A program made the translations under genes and the position numbers. The notes beneath the pieces were generated by a model. It did not search any database and had not been told where the DNA came from. It saw nothing but the letters and a program-made list of their open reading frames with translations. DNA of 64,000 nucleotides from Bordetella sp. FB-8 (GTDB lineage Bacteria > Pseudomonadota > Gammaproteobacteria > Burkholderiales > Burkholderiaceae_B): positions 1,212,057 to 1,276,056 of the forward strand of contig NZ_KB907784.1 in NCBI RefSeq assembly GCF_000382185.1. Direction: 5' to 3'. Below, one piece after another: positions 8,944 through 18,565 of the stretch; positions within the stretch are counted from its first letter, which is position 1, and every line of letters starts with the position of its first letter.

Positions 8944-9729
8944 ATGTTTGAACCCATACAAATCATCTATCGCTATCGGCATATGCTGTATGCCACGACT
9001 CGCAACGAGATCCGTGCGCGTTACGTCGGCTCGGTGCTTGGCGCCGCATGGGCGGTCATCTATCCCTTCTTCTATCTGGGTCTCTACGCCTGTATCTACA
9101 CGCTCGTTTTTCGTGTGCGTCTGAACGGCCATACGTCGTTCGAATATGTGCTGATGATTTTCGCGGGTCTGATCCCTTTTATCGGGTTTTCAGAGGCGCT
9201 TTCCGCATCGACGACGGCCGTCATCAGCAACAAGGGGCTCATCAAAAATACGGTGTTTCCAATTGAATTGCTCCCGATCAAGAGTGTGTTGTCGTCGTCG
9301 GTTTCGATGGCAGTGGGACTCATTGGACTGCTGATTGCTTATGCAGCCGTTGGCGAAGGATCGTTGCTCGATGTTCTGATCATTCCTATTTTCGTCATGC
9401 AATTATTATTTTGCATTGGACTCGCATGGCTTATTTCTTCGCTGACGGTGTTTTTCCGTGACATCGCGCAGATGATAGGCATCGTGATCCAATTTCTGAT
9501 GCTTGTATCCCCTATCGGTTATACGCTCGACATGATACCGAAATCGCTGTTGCCGATCATGTATCCGAACCCGCTTTTCTACATTATAGAAATCTATCGG
9601 CAGATTCTGTTTTTTCATCAGATTCCGTGGAAATCGATCGCTGCGTTTTCATTGATGACGATCGTGATCTTCTATCTGGGCCATTTCGTCTTCTCTCGAC
9701 TGAAACCTGTTTTTGGTGAATATGTCTGA
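8944..9729 (+). CDS. wzm: Wzm-like O-antigen ABC transporter permease
   Basis: A 261-residue ABC-2 type permease with about six hydrophobic segments. The cytoplasmic N-terminus (RYRHMLYATTRNEIRARYVG) is typical of Wzm/KpsM proteins, as is a conserved LVSPIGYTLDMIP segment before the last helices. With the next gene it forms the inner-membrane exporter that flips a complete polymer on its lipid carrier. This means the O antigen follows the ABC-dependent pathway and no Wzy polymerase is required. The end overlaps the start of wzt. Confidence 0.92.
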   Translation: MFEPIQIIYRYRHMLYATTRNEIRARYVGSVLGAAWAVIYPFFYLGLYACIYTLVFRVRLNGHTSFEYVLMIFAGLIPFIGFSEALSASTTAVISNKGLIKNTVFPIELLPIKSVLSSSVSMAVGLIGLLIAYAAVGEGSLLDVLIIPIFVMQLLFCIGLAWLISSLTVFFRDIAQMIGIVIQFLMLVSPIGYTLDMIPKSLLPIMYPNPLFYIIEIYRQILFFHQIPWKSIAAFSLMTIVIFYLGHFVFSRLKPVFGEYV

Positions 9730-11533
9730 TATTGCTATCCAAGTCGAAAACGTCAGCCGAATCTTCCGGCGTTTCCAGCATCCACGGCACCGCGCCTTGG
9801 AGCTCTTCGGGCTTAAGCCCCCCAAAGGAAGCTACAATGAATTTCAGGCTCTTGACGACATTTCGTTCGAAGTCAAGCACGGCGAACGTCTTGCGCTGAT
9901 CGGCCGTAACGGCGCGGGCAAGAGTACCTTGCTGAGCATCATCTGCGGACGACTCCGGCAGACAAGCGGAAAAGTACGCGTAAACGGCAGCATCCAGGCG
10001 TTGATGGAACTCGGCACGGGTTTTCATCCGGAGTTCACGGGCAGGGAAAATGTCCTAGCGTCGCTCGCTTATCAAGGCGTCACGGGTAAGCGAGCAATGG
10101 CGATGCTCGACGAAATCATCGATTTTGCCGAGCTTGAAGCGTTCATCGATCAGCAGGTTAAAACCTACTCGGCCGGCATGTACGCGCGCCTTGCATTTTC
10201 GACATCGACTGCTGTAGAGCCCGATATTCTGATCGTGGATGAAGTGCTTGGCGCCGGCGATGCCTATTTTTCGGCGAAAAGCACCGATCGGATGAAACGG
10301 CTAACCATCGAAAGCGGCGCGACCGTACTCTTCGTGAGCCACGATATCTCGGCCGTCGAGCGTCTTTGCGAAAGGGCGATCTGGGTCGACAAAGGCAAGA
10401 TCCGCATGGACGATACCGCTCGTTCGATAAGCAAAGCCTACTATGCCTCGATTCTTGAACAGGAAGAACAACGGCTGCGCAATCAGACGGCCCGTCTTCT
10501 ACAACGCCAGCGGCAAGTGCATGCCATCGATGGCGCGACGATCCATGTCCGGTTCAGATTGCCGGCTAAAGCGCAGCTCGATCACCTCATTCGGAAGGTC
10601 AGTGTAGAAATCGCGGGGCAACCCCCCATTGCTCTCGATGTCGGCAAAGTTGGAGATGAAGAAGTTACGAATCCCGCTTTTCTCGTAAATCTTGCAACCG
10701 ACCCCAACGCGTGGGGGGTGCCGATACTGCACGATTCGCAACGCGTGCGTGCATTGAATCCATCTAACGGGAGCAGCGAAGCGGCAATTTGTTTCAACGG
10801 TTTATACGGATGGCGCGAACATCCCTTAAAACTCGAGGTCCAGCATTGCGGTTTGGGATCGGAACATATTCATGTCGACCTCGTATCGGGTAAAGAGGTA
10901 TTTCATTTGGGCAACCTCAGCGAGTGTGTCGATACCAAGACATGGCTCAGCGACACGCTTACGTGGAGCCTTTCCGACTCACACGCGAAGGAACTCGAAA
11001 TACACAAGGACGTCGAGACTGCCGTTGCCAGGGCGTTCGAAGATTCTCCTCAACAAAAAACAGATCGGTGGCGTACCGAAGTGGGGTCGTTTGTCGAATG
11101 CATGACTTATGCGCGCGATACAAGTACGGAAAAACTGATCTTCGCACTAGGCGAAGATATTGTTGTTCGCACAAAATTCGCATTGAGCCAGACCGTTGAC
11201 GAATTCTGGTACGCCGTGATCGTTTTTGATAACAAAGGCGAGCGTGTCTGCTTCGATGTCCACCATTTCGAGCACGGTGGCTCGCGCGGCATTCATGAAG
11301 TGACCTCCATCATCGAGTCTCCCAATCTCAGACACGGCGATTACGCCATAAGTATTGATGTGCTACCTGGATTCCGGTTCGACTGGGAAAAGACCACCCG
11401 CATGCCTTTCATCTGCCATCTCGATCGTGGCGTACATTTCAAAGTCAACGAGAACTACATCGGCACAATTGAACTCGGTACGACCCGTCAAAATATCGTC
11501 ACCAGTCTCCAATCTTTTTCCTCGGCTGCTTAG
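9722..11533 (+). CDS. wzt: Wzt-like O-antigen ABC transporter ATPase with enlarged C-terminal region
   Basis: I choose the ATG at 9722, overlapping the wzm stop at 9727-9729; a TTG start 9 nt earlier is less likely. The 603-residue protein has Walker A GRNGAGKST (61-69), signature YSAGM (149-153), Walker B with IVDEV (171-175) and an H-loop SHD (206-208). After the ATPase (about residues 1-240) comes an unusual beta-rich segment (about 245-430). A final domain (about 435-600) looks like the Wzt carbohydrate-binding domain. Many Wzt proteins are near 400-450 residues, so this one is long. The C-terminal domain of such proteins recognises chain-terminal modifications before export. Confidence 0.9.
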   Translation: MSDIAIQVENVSRIFRRFQHPRHRALELFGLKPPKGSYNEFQALDDISFEVKHGERLALIGRNGAGKSTLLSIICGRLRQTSGKVRVNGSIQALMELGTGFHPEFTGRENVLASLAYQGVTGKRAMAMLDEIIDFAELEAFIDQQVKTYSAGMYARLAFSTSTAVEPDILIVDEVLGAGDAYFSAKSTDRMKRLTIESGATVLFVSHDISAVERLCERAIWVDKGKIRMDDTARSISKAYYASILEQEEQRLRNQTARLLQRQRQVHAIDGATIHVRFRLPAKAQLDHLIRKVSVEIAGQPPIALDVGKVGDEEVTNPAFLVNLATDPNAWGVPILHDSQRVRALNPSNGSSEAAICFNGLYGWREHPLKLEVQHCGLGSEHIHVDLVSGKEVFHLGNLSECVDTKTWLSDTLTWSLSDSHAKELEIHKDVETAVARAFEDSPQQKTDRWRTEVGSFVECMTYARDTSTEKLIFALGEDIVVRTKFALSQTVDEFWYAVIVFDNKGERVCFDVHHFEHGGSRGIHEVTSIIESPNLRHGDYAISIDVLPGFRFDWEKTTRMPFICHLDRGVHFKVNENYIGTIELGTTRQNIVTSLQSFSSAA

Positions 11534-11653
11534 CCGTAAGCGACCCCGGAGGATGCGCTGCTTCAAGTGAACAGACTTGAGCAAATGCGTGGCTAAGCAC
11601 GAATGGCGCACACCAACGCCGGTTGTCGTTATTCTGTCTATAGTGAGAGCTGT

Positions 11654-14422
11654 ATGCCTGGTATATCCATCTTCCCTCGTCTGACTCCGACCTCCGAAAA
11701 GGATCGGCCCGAGCGACTGCTTTTACTTTGCTATTTCGACCATCGCGGCATTTCGACCGTGCCCCAGAACATCTCGTTCTTGCAACGCACCTCGAAATTC
11801 GAAGTCGATGTTTACAACTTCGCAGGCTGTGAAGCGCCATTCCGTCTGCCCGCGTCGTTCGACCTCACGGCTTATGTTGGCATCGTATTGCACAACTCAC
11901 TGGCATATAACGTCGACAACCTGCGCGAACTCGATGAAAATCTTGCCGTCCGATTCAAAGACTATGAAGGCGTCAAGGTTGTTTTCAAACAAGACGAGAA
12001 CTACAAGGTGCGAGGTACTGCACGGTATCTTGGAGAAAATCGTTTCGACCTGATCTTCACCTGCTTGCCGGAAAACGAACGCGAAAAAGTTTATCCGCGC
12101 GATGTCGTCGGCGATGTCGAATTTTTTCGCATGCTCACGGGGTATGTGACCCCCGATCTGCGGGACAATTTGGTGAGCCGCTTCGGGAACGAAGAGCGCG
12201 ATATCGATGTTGGCTATCGAGGGTCCCTCCAGCCTCTCGATTTCGGCCGCCTGTGCTACGAAAAGAGAACGATCGGCTGGGATTTTCTTACGGCGACGCA
12301 AGGCATGGGATTGCGGATGGATATCTCGAGCCGATGGGAAGATCGATTTTCCGGCGATGACTGGTTACGCTTCATGTGCCGATGCAAGGCTATGCTCGGC
12401 GTGGAATCAGGAGCGTCGATATTTGATCTCGATGGCGATGTCGCACGCGCAATCGCCGAGTACGACGTAACATCGACGCTGGACAAGACCAGCCGCGAGT
12501 ACGCCGAAGGGTTGCTCCAGCATATCGTGCAATTCGAAGGCAACGTCTACTACAACAACATCTCTCCGAGGCACCTTGAGGCAGCCGCCGCCAAGACCCT
12601 GCAAATACTGTTTGAGGGTGAATATTCGAACGTGCTGGTGCCTGGCAAACACTATGTCGAGCTCAAGCGCGACTTCTCAAATGTCGAACAGGTCGTTGCC
12701 ATTCTCCGAGACGATGCCGCGAGAACGGCAATTGTCGAGGCTGCTTGGCGCGATATCATTGCAGCTCCGACCTACTGGATTGAAACATTCGTCGCTCGAT
12801 TCGATGAGCGGATTGAAGCGCAGATCGCCAAAAAGTCGTGGGCGCAGCCGGCCATACAGCTAGCGCCTTTGCGTAAAGATCGCATCAATGTTCTGCTTTT
12901 GTGCAGTCATTATCCCGATCGCGATCCGCGCATCAAGTGGCTTCAAAAAAATGCGCCCGATGAGATTGTGGTCCACGTCCTCGGTGTCGATGGCGGACCT
13001 CGCGATCAGGTGATTGTCGAGCGCGATGCAAGCATAGGTTACACGATCGTTGCGCCTCGCCCGTACAATCATTTGCTGACGTTGAACAGCATACTATCGG
13101 AAGAGCGCCCCGAAGGGACAGCCTTTGAAGAGGCGCTCTTTCTTGGTTGGCTGGAATCGATGCCGGCGGAACATATATCTCACGCCTATGGGATAAGCAG
13201 GATCTATTCCATTGCTAATACCAGGGATATCGCCCGCTATTTTCTCAATACTGCCGGCGTGCTTGCAGACTTGGGCGGACGCATTCGGGGAATCGATGCA
13301 ATCATTGCATGCGACCTTGAGACGTTGCTGCCGGCCGCGCTGATCAAACACCGGCTCGGCGTACCGGTCATGTACGACGCGCATGAATTCTGGCCTGATT
13401 CGAATGATGCATTTATGCCGGCTGAATTCGAGCTTTGGCAAAAATTCGAACGCCGGCTTTTGCCTTATGTCGACGATGCGGTCACCGTTACACGTGGCCT
13501 GGCATCGTTCATGTCCAGCTTTTATGGTCGTCAGTTCGGCACGCTGCCGAATTGCGAACCTCTCGAAGCGGTCGATACATTGAGCCAAGCCTCATCGAAT
13601 CGCGCCTTCGAACTTGAGCGCGAGGAAGATCAGGTGGCATTCCTCGTTCAGGGAAATTTTGCGATAGGCCGCGGGTTTGAAATATTGATCGACATATGGA
13701 ACCAAGTCGACAAGCGAGCCAAACTATTCCTGCGCGGCCCTGATTCGAGCTACAAAGCGTCGCTTATCGAACGCGCAAGATCGAATGAATCGCTGGACAC
13801 CCGAATTGTGTTTCCTGCCGCTGTGCCGGAGTCCGCCCTCGTTGCCGCTGCATCTCACGCCGATGTGGGGATTATTCCTTACGAGCCGAAAAGTATCAAT
13901 AATCGATATTGCGGCCCGAACAAGCTCTCGCAGTATATGGCCGCAGGACTCCCGATAATGAGCAATCGACTCGAGTCGGTTGCGGAAGTGCTGCATGAGG
14001 GCGACTGTGGTTTCGCTGTGGATTTTACGAATCTAGCCGATGTGATCCATTGTGTCAACACACTGACGGCCGATGCGGCATTACGCAAAAGATTGGGCGC
14101 AAATGCACGTGTGCATTTTTCGGCACATTACAACTGGAACGCCGTCGCCAAGACATTTTATGCAGACGTACTGGCGCTTGCGGAGTCGCGCAAAGATATC
14201 GATAAACGAGTCAGTGCGAACGAACCTTCGAGAATCCGCGCCGCAGTTCCTATTATTACGCTCAAACAAGAAACCGAATCGCAAGCCCAGCCGCCCGCTT
14301 TTGTAAGCGGGCCCGTGTGGCGTGGCGCACGCGCAATCTGGAGAATGATCCCGACCCGTGTCCGTAACGCATTTCGAGGCCGCGTGCACGGTATTCTGAT
14401 TTTTCTTGTTAAAAGACTTTAA
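11654..14422 (+). CDS. Large two-module glycosyltransferase
   Basis: About 922 residues from the ATG at 11654, which has GTGAGAG upstream. An in-frame ATG at 11603 would add 17 residues but has no evident ribosome site. The N-terminal 400 residues look like one glycosyltransferase-type module, including the segment MLGVESGASIFDLDGD. The C-terminal half is a GT4-like GT-B protein starting at INVLLLCSHYPDRDPRIKWL, with MYDAHEFWPD in the middle and YCGPNKLSQYMAAGLPIMSN in the donor lobe. Coming directly after wzt, it may extend or terminate the chain. The number of active sites is inferred, and the donors are unknown. Confidence 0.78.
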   Translation: MPGISIFPRLTPTSEKDRPERLLLLCYFDHRGISTVPQNISFLQRTSKFEVDVYNFAGCEAPFRLPASFDLTAYVGIVLHNSLAYNVDNLRELDENLAVRFKDYEGVKVVFKQDENYKVRGTARYLGENRFDLIFTCLPENEREKVYPRDVVGDVEFFRMLTGYVTPDLRDNLVSRFGNEERDIDVGYRGSLQPLDFGRLCYEKRTIGWDFLTATQGMGLRMDISSRWEDRFSGDDWLRFMCRCKAMLGVESGASIFDLDGDVARAIAEYDVTSTLDKTSREYAEGLLQHIVQFEGNVYYNNISPRHLEAAAAKTLQILFEGEYSNVLVPGKHYVELKRDFSNVEQVVAILRDDAARTAIVEAAWRDIIAAPTYWIETFVARFDERIEAQIAKKSWAQPAIQLAPLRKDRINVLLLCSHYPDRDPRIKWLQKNAPDEIVVHVLGVDGGPRDQVIVERDASIGYTIVAPRPYNHLLTLNSILSEERPEGTAFEEALFLGWLESMPAEHISHAYGISRIYSIANTRDIARYFLNTAGVLADLGGRIRGIDAIIACDLETLLPAALIKHRLGVPVMYDAHEFWPDSNDAFMPAEFELWQKFERRLLPYVDDAVTVTRGLASFMSSFYGRQFGTLPNCEPLEAVDTLSQASSNRAFELEREEDQVAFLVQGNFAIGRGFEILIDIWNQVDKRAKLFLRGPDSSYKASLIERARSNESLDTRIVFPAAVPESALVAAASHADVGIIPYEPKSINNRYCGPNKLSQYMAAGLPIMSNRLESVAEVLHEGDCGFAVDFTNLADVIHCVNTLTADAALRKRLGANARVHFSAHYNWNAVAKTFYADVLALAESRKDIDKRVSANEPSRIRAAVPIITLKQETESQAQPPAFVSGPVWRGARAIWRMIPTRVRNAFRGRVHGILIFLVKRL

Positions 14423-14439
14423 ATTCGAAGAACACTTAA

Positions 14440-15626
14440 GGACGCTCTGAATAATTTTCTTGTTCTGCCGTAAATCAAGCATATCTCTCACCACGGACCA
14501 GATCATGAGCCAACTGAGTTTTAGCGAAGCGGAATATGTCGGCAAGCGCAAGCAGGCGCGGCGCGAGAAGTTTCTGGGCGAGATGGACAGGACGATTCCG
14601 TGGGACTACCTGGCAGGCGAGGTGGCCAAGCACTATCCGCTGTCGAGCAAGGTGGGACGCCAGCCGTACCCGATCGAGACGATGCTGCGGATTCACTTTA
14701 TGCAGCAGTGGTTTGCCTTGAGCGACCCGGCGATGGAGGAAGCGCTGTACGACAGTTTGTCGATGCGCCAGTTTGCCCAGCTGCCGGGCGGGCGCGTGCC
14801 CGATGAGACAACGATCTTGAACTTTCGGCATTTGCTCGAAGCGCACAACATCGCCGAAGAGATGTTCGAGGGCGTGACGCTGTTTTTGCAGGCCTTTGGT
14901 CTGGTGGTGCGCCAGGGCACGATTGTGGATGCGACGATCATCGATGCACCCAGTTCGACCAAGAACGAAGCGGGCGCGCGCGACCCCGAGATGCGCCAGA
15001 CCAAGAAGGGCAAGAACTACTTCTTTGGCATGAAGGCGCACATCGGCGTGGACTTGCATACGGGGCTGGTGCACACGGTGGTGGGTACGCCGGCGAACGT
15101 GGCCGATGTGACGCAGGTCGATAAGCTACTGCATGGTCAGGAAAACCTGGTGCTGGGCGATGCGGGCTACCAGGGGGTGGACAAGCGCGCGGAGCATGAG
15201 GGCCGTCCGGTGGATTGGCACATTGCGCTGCGTCCGAGTTTGCGCAAGAAGTTGAGCGCGTCGGTGCAGCCAATGCAGCAGGCTTACGAACACACCAAGG
15301 CGAGCCTGCGGGCTAAGGTGGAGCACCCGTTTCGGGTGACCAAGCGCCAGTTCGGCTACACCAAGGTGCGCTACCGGGGGTTGGCCAAGAACACCGCGCA
15401 GCTCAAGACGCTGTTTGCGCTGGCCAATCTGTGGATGGCGCGCGGGCAGGTGATGGCCGCAATGGTACAGGTGCGTCCATGAGGGGCCAAAAGGCCCAGG
15501 AAAGGGCCGAATCCGGCGTGCGGGCACCAGATAAGCCGGCGTTTTCGAGCCCTCTTTCGGCATGATGAAACTTACGCGCGTCGATTCGAATAAATCCGCT
15601 CGCCGCGTGCTTTGATCAGAACATCC
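14440..15626 (+). mobile_element. IS5-family (IS5 group) insertion sequence
   Basis: A complete 1,187-bp element. Imperfect terminal inverted repeats begin GGACGCTCTGAATAA on the left and GGATGTTCTGATCAA (read inward) on the right, 11 of 15 identical. Both ends are flanked by TTAA (14436-14439 and 15627-15630), fitting the YTAR target duplication of this group. It carries one transposase gene in the direction of the operon. The intact duplication implies simple insertion between the large glycosyltransferase and the second AsnB-like gene. Confidence 0.9.
14505..15482 (+). CDS. IS5-family DDE transposase
   Basis: 325 residues from the ATG at 14505 (MSQLSFSEAEYVGKRKQ). The N-terminal DUF772-like domain includes IETMLRIHFMQQWFALSDPA. 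The DDE catalytic residues are visible in TIVDATIIDAPSSTKN, VLGDAGYQGVDK and, for the glutamate, the EHPFRVTKRQFGYTKVRYRG segment. Length and motifs are standard for the IS5 group. The ORF is uninterrupted, so the element may be active. Confidence 0.95.
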   Translation: MSQLSFSEAEYVGKRKQARREKFLGEMDRTIPWDYLAGEVAKHYPLSSKVGRQPYPIETMLRIHFMQQWFALSDPAMEEALYDSLSMRQFAQLPGGRVPDETTILNFRHLLEAHNIAEEMFEGVTLFLQAFGLVVRQGTIVDATIIDAPSSTKNEAGARDPEMRQTKKGKNYFFGMKAHIGVDLHTGLVHTVVGTPANVADVTQVDKLLHGQENLVLGDAGYQGVDKRAEHEGRPVDWHIALRPSLRKKLSASVQPMQQAYEHTKASLRAKVEHPFRVTKRQFGYTKVRYRGLAKNTAQLKTLFALANLWMARGQVMAAMVQVRP

Positions 15627-15651
15627 TTAAATTGTTCGTTGGGAAATAGCC

Positions 15652-17544
15652 ATGTGCGGTATTTTCGGCTTCATCGCCAAAGCCCCGATAAATTCTGAAA
15701 GCGCAAAAAGCACGCTAGAAAAAGGGCTAGATAGGATACGCCATCGAGGTCCCGATGGTTCCGACGTCTGGGTCAGCCGGGATGGCTTGGCTGGATTGGG
15801 CCATGTGCGGCTGGCAATTATCGATATCGAGACCGGCGCTCAGCCGATGAGTAGCTCCGAGGGCCGCTATACGATCGTATTCAACGGCGAGATCTACAAC
15901 TATATCGAGCTGCGCAAAGAACTCGGCGTTGAACACTTCCGGACCCAGTCCGATACCGAAATCATTCTGCATGCCTATCGGAAATGGGGAAGCGCCTGCC
16001 TCGAGCGTCTACGAGGCATGTTTGCGATCGCCATCTGGGATGCCCAGGAACAGAGGCTTTTCCTCGCCCGGGATCGTTTCGGCATCAAGCCGCTCTATTG
16101 GGCGGAAACAAAAAGCGGCTTGTACTTCGCATCCGAAATAAAAGCGCTCTTGCCCTTCCTGGATCAGCGTGCCGTCAACAATACCGCGCTGGCGGACTAT
16201 TTCACCTTTCAGTTTTGTCTGGGTGAAAAAAGCTTAATACAGGGTGTTCGGCAAATTCCGGCCGCGCATTACGCTGTCGTTGGTTCTGGAGAATCCCCTC
16301 AGCCCAGGCGCTATTGGGATGTACACTACAACATCGATTACGACCATACCGAACACTGGTTCCGGGAACGTCTGGTCGAACTGATGTCGGACTCGGTGCG
16401 CATGCATCTGCGCGCCGATGTCGAAGTCGGCAGCTATGTGAGTGGCGGCGTGGATTCCAGCCTGCTTGCGGCGCTCGCCCGCGAACAGCGCCCGGAGGGC
16501 AGGTTTCAGATTTTCAACGGCCGGTTCACCGATGGTCCCGACTTCGATGAGTCGAAATATGCCAAGGCGCTCGCGGATGAAAGGGATATGCAGTTACATG
16601 TCACCGATATCGGCGAACAGGACTTTGTCGACAACATCGCAAAAGTAATCTGGCATCTGGACCAGCCTACCGCGGGTCCGGGTTCGTTCCCGCAGTACAT
16701 GGTATCCAAGCAAGTGGGCCAGAATATCAAAGTGGTACTGGGCGGACAGGGCGGCGACGAGATATTCGGCGGCTATGCCCGTTATCTGGTGGCCTACTTC
16801 GAGCAGTGCATCAAAGGCGCCATCGAAGGGACTTTGCATTCAGGAAATTTTCTCGTCACCTATGAATCCATCATTTCTAATCTCGAAACCTTGCGCCAGT
16901 ACAAACCCATGCTGCGGGAGTTCTGGGCAAGCGGCTTGTTTGGAGAGCGAGACGACCGCTACTGGAGATTGGTCAACCGCGCCAACACGTTTGGCGGCAT
17001 CTTGAACACCGAAGCCATGGATCAGCGCGCGACCATGGCTGAGTTCAAGAGTATTTTCTGGGGCGAAAATGTAGGCAAGGAATCGTACTTCGATTCGATG
17101 ACTCATTTTGACTTCAAGACGCTGCTCCCCGCATTGCTGCAAGTGGAAGATCGGATGAGCATGGCGCATGGCGTCGAATCCCGGGTGCCTTTCCTCGATC
17201 ACCCGCTCATTGAATTTGCCGCGACCATCCCGGCCGATATCAAGTTCAAAAATGGGGAGTTGAAGCGCCTGTTGAAATCCGTATTCAGCGGCCATCTGCC
17301 CCAGGCTATCCGAGACAGAAAGGACAAGATGGGATTCCCCGTCCCCTTGAATCTGTGGCTGAAGAAAGGCGGCCCAGCGCGGGACCTGATCGGCGACCTG
17401 CTGGGTTCGGCCAAGGCGCGCTCGCGGCCGTATCTCAACCCGGGGATGTCTTTGGATGCCGTGCTGGATACGCAGAGCATCTACGGGCGAAACCTGTGGG
17501 CTTTGCTCGGCCTGGAGCTGTGGCACCAACAGTTCATCGATTGA
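15652..17544 (+). CDS. AsnB-type glutamine amidotransferase 2 (O-antigen)
   Basis: A 630-residue asparagine synthase family protein with Cys2 (MCGIF), RHRGPDGSD, FNGEIYNY, PP-loop SGGVDSS (264-270) and GGQGGDEIFGGY. It diverges clearly from the other two copies in the operon, so it likely has a different uronate or sugar acceptor. The start codon lies 25 bp after the IS end. Only about 21 bp of native leader remain after the TTAA duplication, including GGGAAA as a possible ribosome site, so its transcription may now depend on readthrough or on the IS. Confidence 0.85.
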   Translation: MCGIFGFIAKAPINSESAKSTLEKGLDRIRHRGPDGSDVWVSRDGLAGLGHVRLAIIDIETGAQPMSSSEGRYTIVFNGEIYNYIELRKELGVEHFRTQSDTEIILHAYRKWGSACLERLRGMFAIAIWDAQEQRLFLARDRFGIKPLYWAETKSGLYFASEIKALLPFLDQRAVNNTALADYFTFQFCLGEKSLIQGVRQIPAAHYAVVGSGESPQPRRYWDVHYNIDYDHTEHWFRERLVELMSDSVRMHLRADVEVGSYVSGGVDSSLLAALAREQRPEGRFQIFNGRFTDGPDFDESKYAKALADERDMQLHVTDIGEQDFVDNIAKVIWHLDQPTAGPGSFPQYMVSKQVGQNIKVVLGGQGGDEIFGGYARYLVAYFEQCIKGAIEGTLHSGNFLVTYESIISNLETLRQYKPMLREFWASGLFGERDDRYWRLVNRANTFGGILNTEAMDQRATMAEFKSIFWGENVGKESYFDSMTHFDFKTLLPALLQVEDRMSMAHGVESRVPFLDHPLIEFAATIPADIKFKNGELKRLLKSVFSGHLPQAIRDRKDKMGFPVPLNLWLKKGGPARDLIGDLLGSAKARSRPYLNPGMSLDAVLDTQSIYGRNLWALLGLELWHQQFID

Positions 17545-17581
17545 ACTCCGCAGCGCCATAAGTTCATAAAAGAGTCCAACT

Positions 17582-18565
17582 ATGGATCTAAAGGGTAAGA
17601 AAGTTGTAGTCGTAGGTGGCGCGGGCTTGATCGGCTCACACACCGTGGATTATCTGGTCAAGGAAGATGTCGAAGAAATCATCGTCTACGACAACATGTC
17701 CCGCGGTAGCCGCGAGAATCTGCAAGAGGCCTTGAAGGATCCGCGCGTCAAAATCTACGATGTGGGCGGCGACATCCTGCAGACGGACATTTTGCAATCT
17801 GCCTTCGATGGGGCGAACGGCGTATTTCATCTTGCCGCGTTGTGGCTGCTCCAGTGCCATGGATATCCTCGCGCTGCATTCGACGTCAATGTGCACGGCA
17901 CCTTCAACGTAATGGAGGCTTGCGTAGCCAAAGGCGTCAAGCGCCTGATTTACTCTTCATCTGCCTCCGTCTACGGCGATGCCATCCACGAGTCCATGGA
18001 CGAGGAGCATCCGTTTAACAATAAGAATTTCTATGGGGCCACCAAGCTCGCCGGGGAAGCCATGATGCGCGCCTTCCACCATCGCTACGGCCTGAATTAT
18101 GTCGGCTTGCGCTATGTGAATGTTTATGGCCCCCGCCAGGACTATCACGGCGCCTATATCGCCGTCATCATGAAAACGCTGGATGCCATCGACAATGGCG
18201 GCAGCCCCACCATCCTGGGCGACGGATCCGAGGCATTCGACTTCGTGGCAGTCGAAGATTGCGGCCTTGCCAATGTTTACGCGATGAAAGCGGAAACGGT
18301 CGATAGTTTCTATAACGTCGGCACCGGCAAGCGTACATCGCTGAAAGAACTCGCCGATATTCTCGTGGCGCTTACCGGTTGCAGGCAGCCCATCAAATAC
18401 GAGGCGCGAAGCGAGGCGACCCTTGTGCGGAACCGCATTGGTTCACCCATAAAGGCCAGGAAAGAGATAGGCTTTACCGCCACGATCGAGCTGCGCGAAG
18501 GCCTGAGGCGACTGATAGAGTGGCGCACTGCACATAAAAGCGACATGTCCGCGAAACGCTCATGA
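17582..18565 (+). CDS. NAD-dependent epimerase/dehydratase (extended SDR)
   Basis: A 327-residue extended SDR with Rossmann GGAGLIGSH (12-20) and a fully canonical active site: S127 in YSSSASVYG, Y151 and K155 (YGATK). It resembles UDP-sugar 4-epimerases or 4,6-dehydratase-like proteins rather than WbmF, WbmG or WbmH. It ends in an ATGA overlap with the acyltransferase gene and sits between two AsnB-like genes. It may make the precursor of a second sugar or a terminal residue; the substrate is unknown. Confidence 0.82.
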   Translation: MDLKGKKVVVVGGAGLIGSHTVDYLVKEDVEEIIVYDNMSRGSRENLQEALKDPRVKIYDVGGDILQTDILQSAFDGANGVFHLAALWLLQCHGYPRAAFDVNVHGTFNVMEACVAKGVKRLIYSSSASVYGDAIHESMDEEHPFNNKNFYGATKLAGEAMMRAFHHRYGLNYVGLRYVNVYGPRQDYHGAYIAVIMKTLDAIDNGGSPTILGDGSEAFDFVAVEDCGLANVYAMKAETVDSFYNVGTGKRTSLKELADILVALTGCRQPIKYEARSEATLVRNRIGSPIKARKEIGFTATIELREGLRRLIEWRTAHKSDMSAKRS

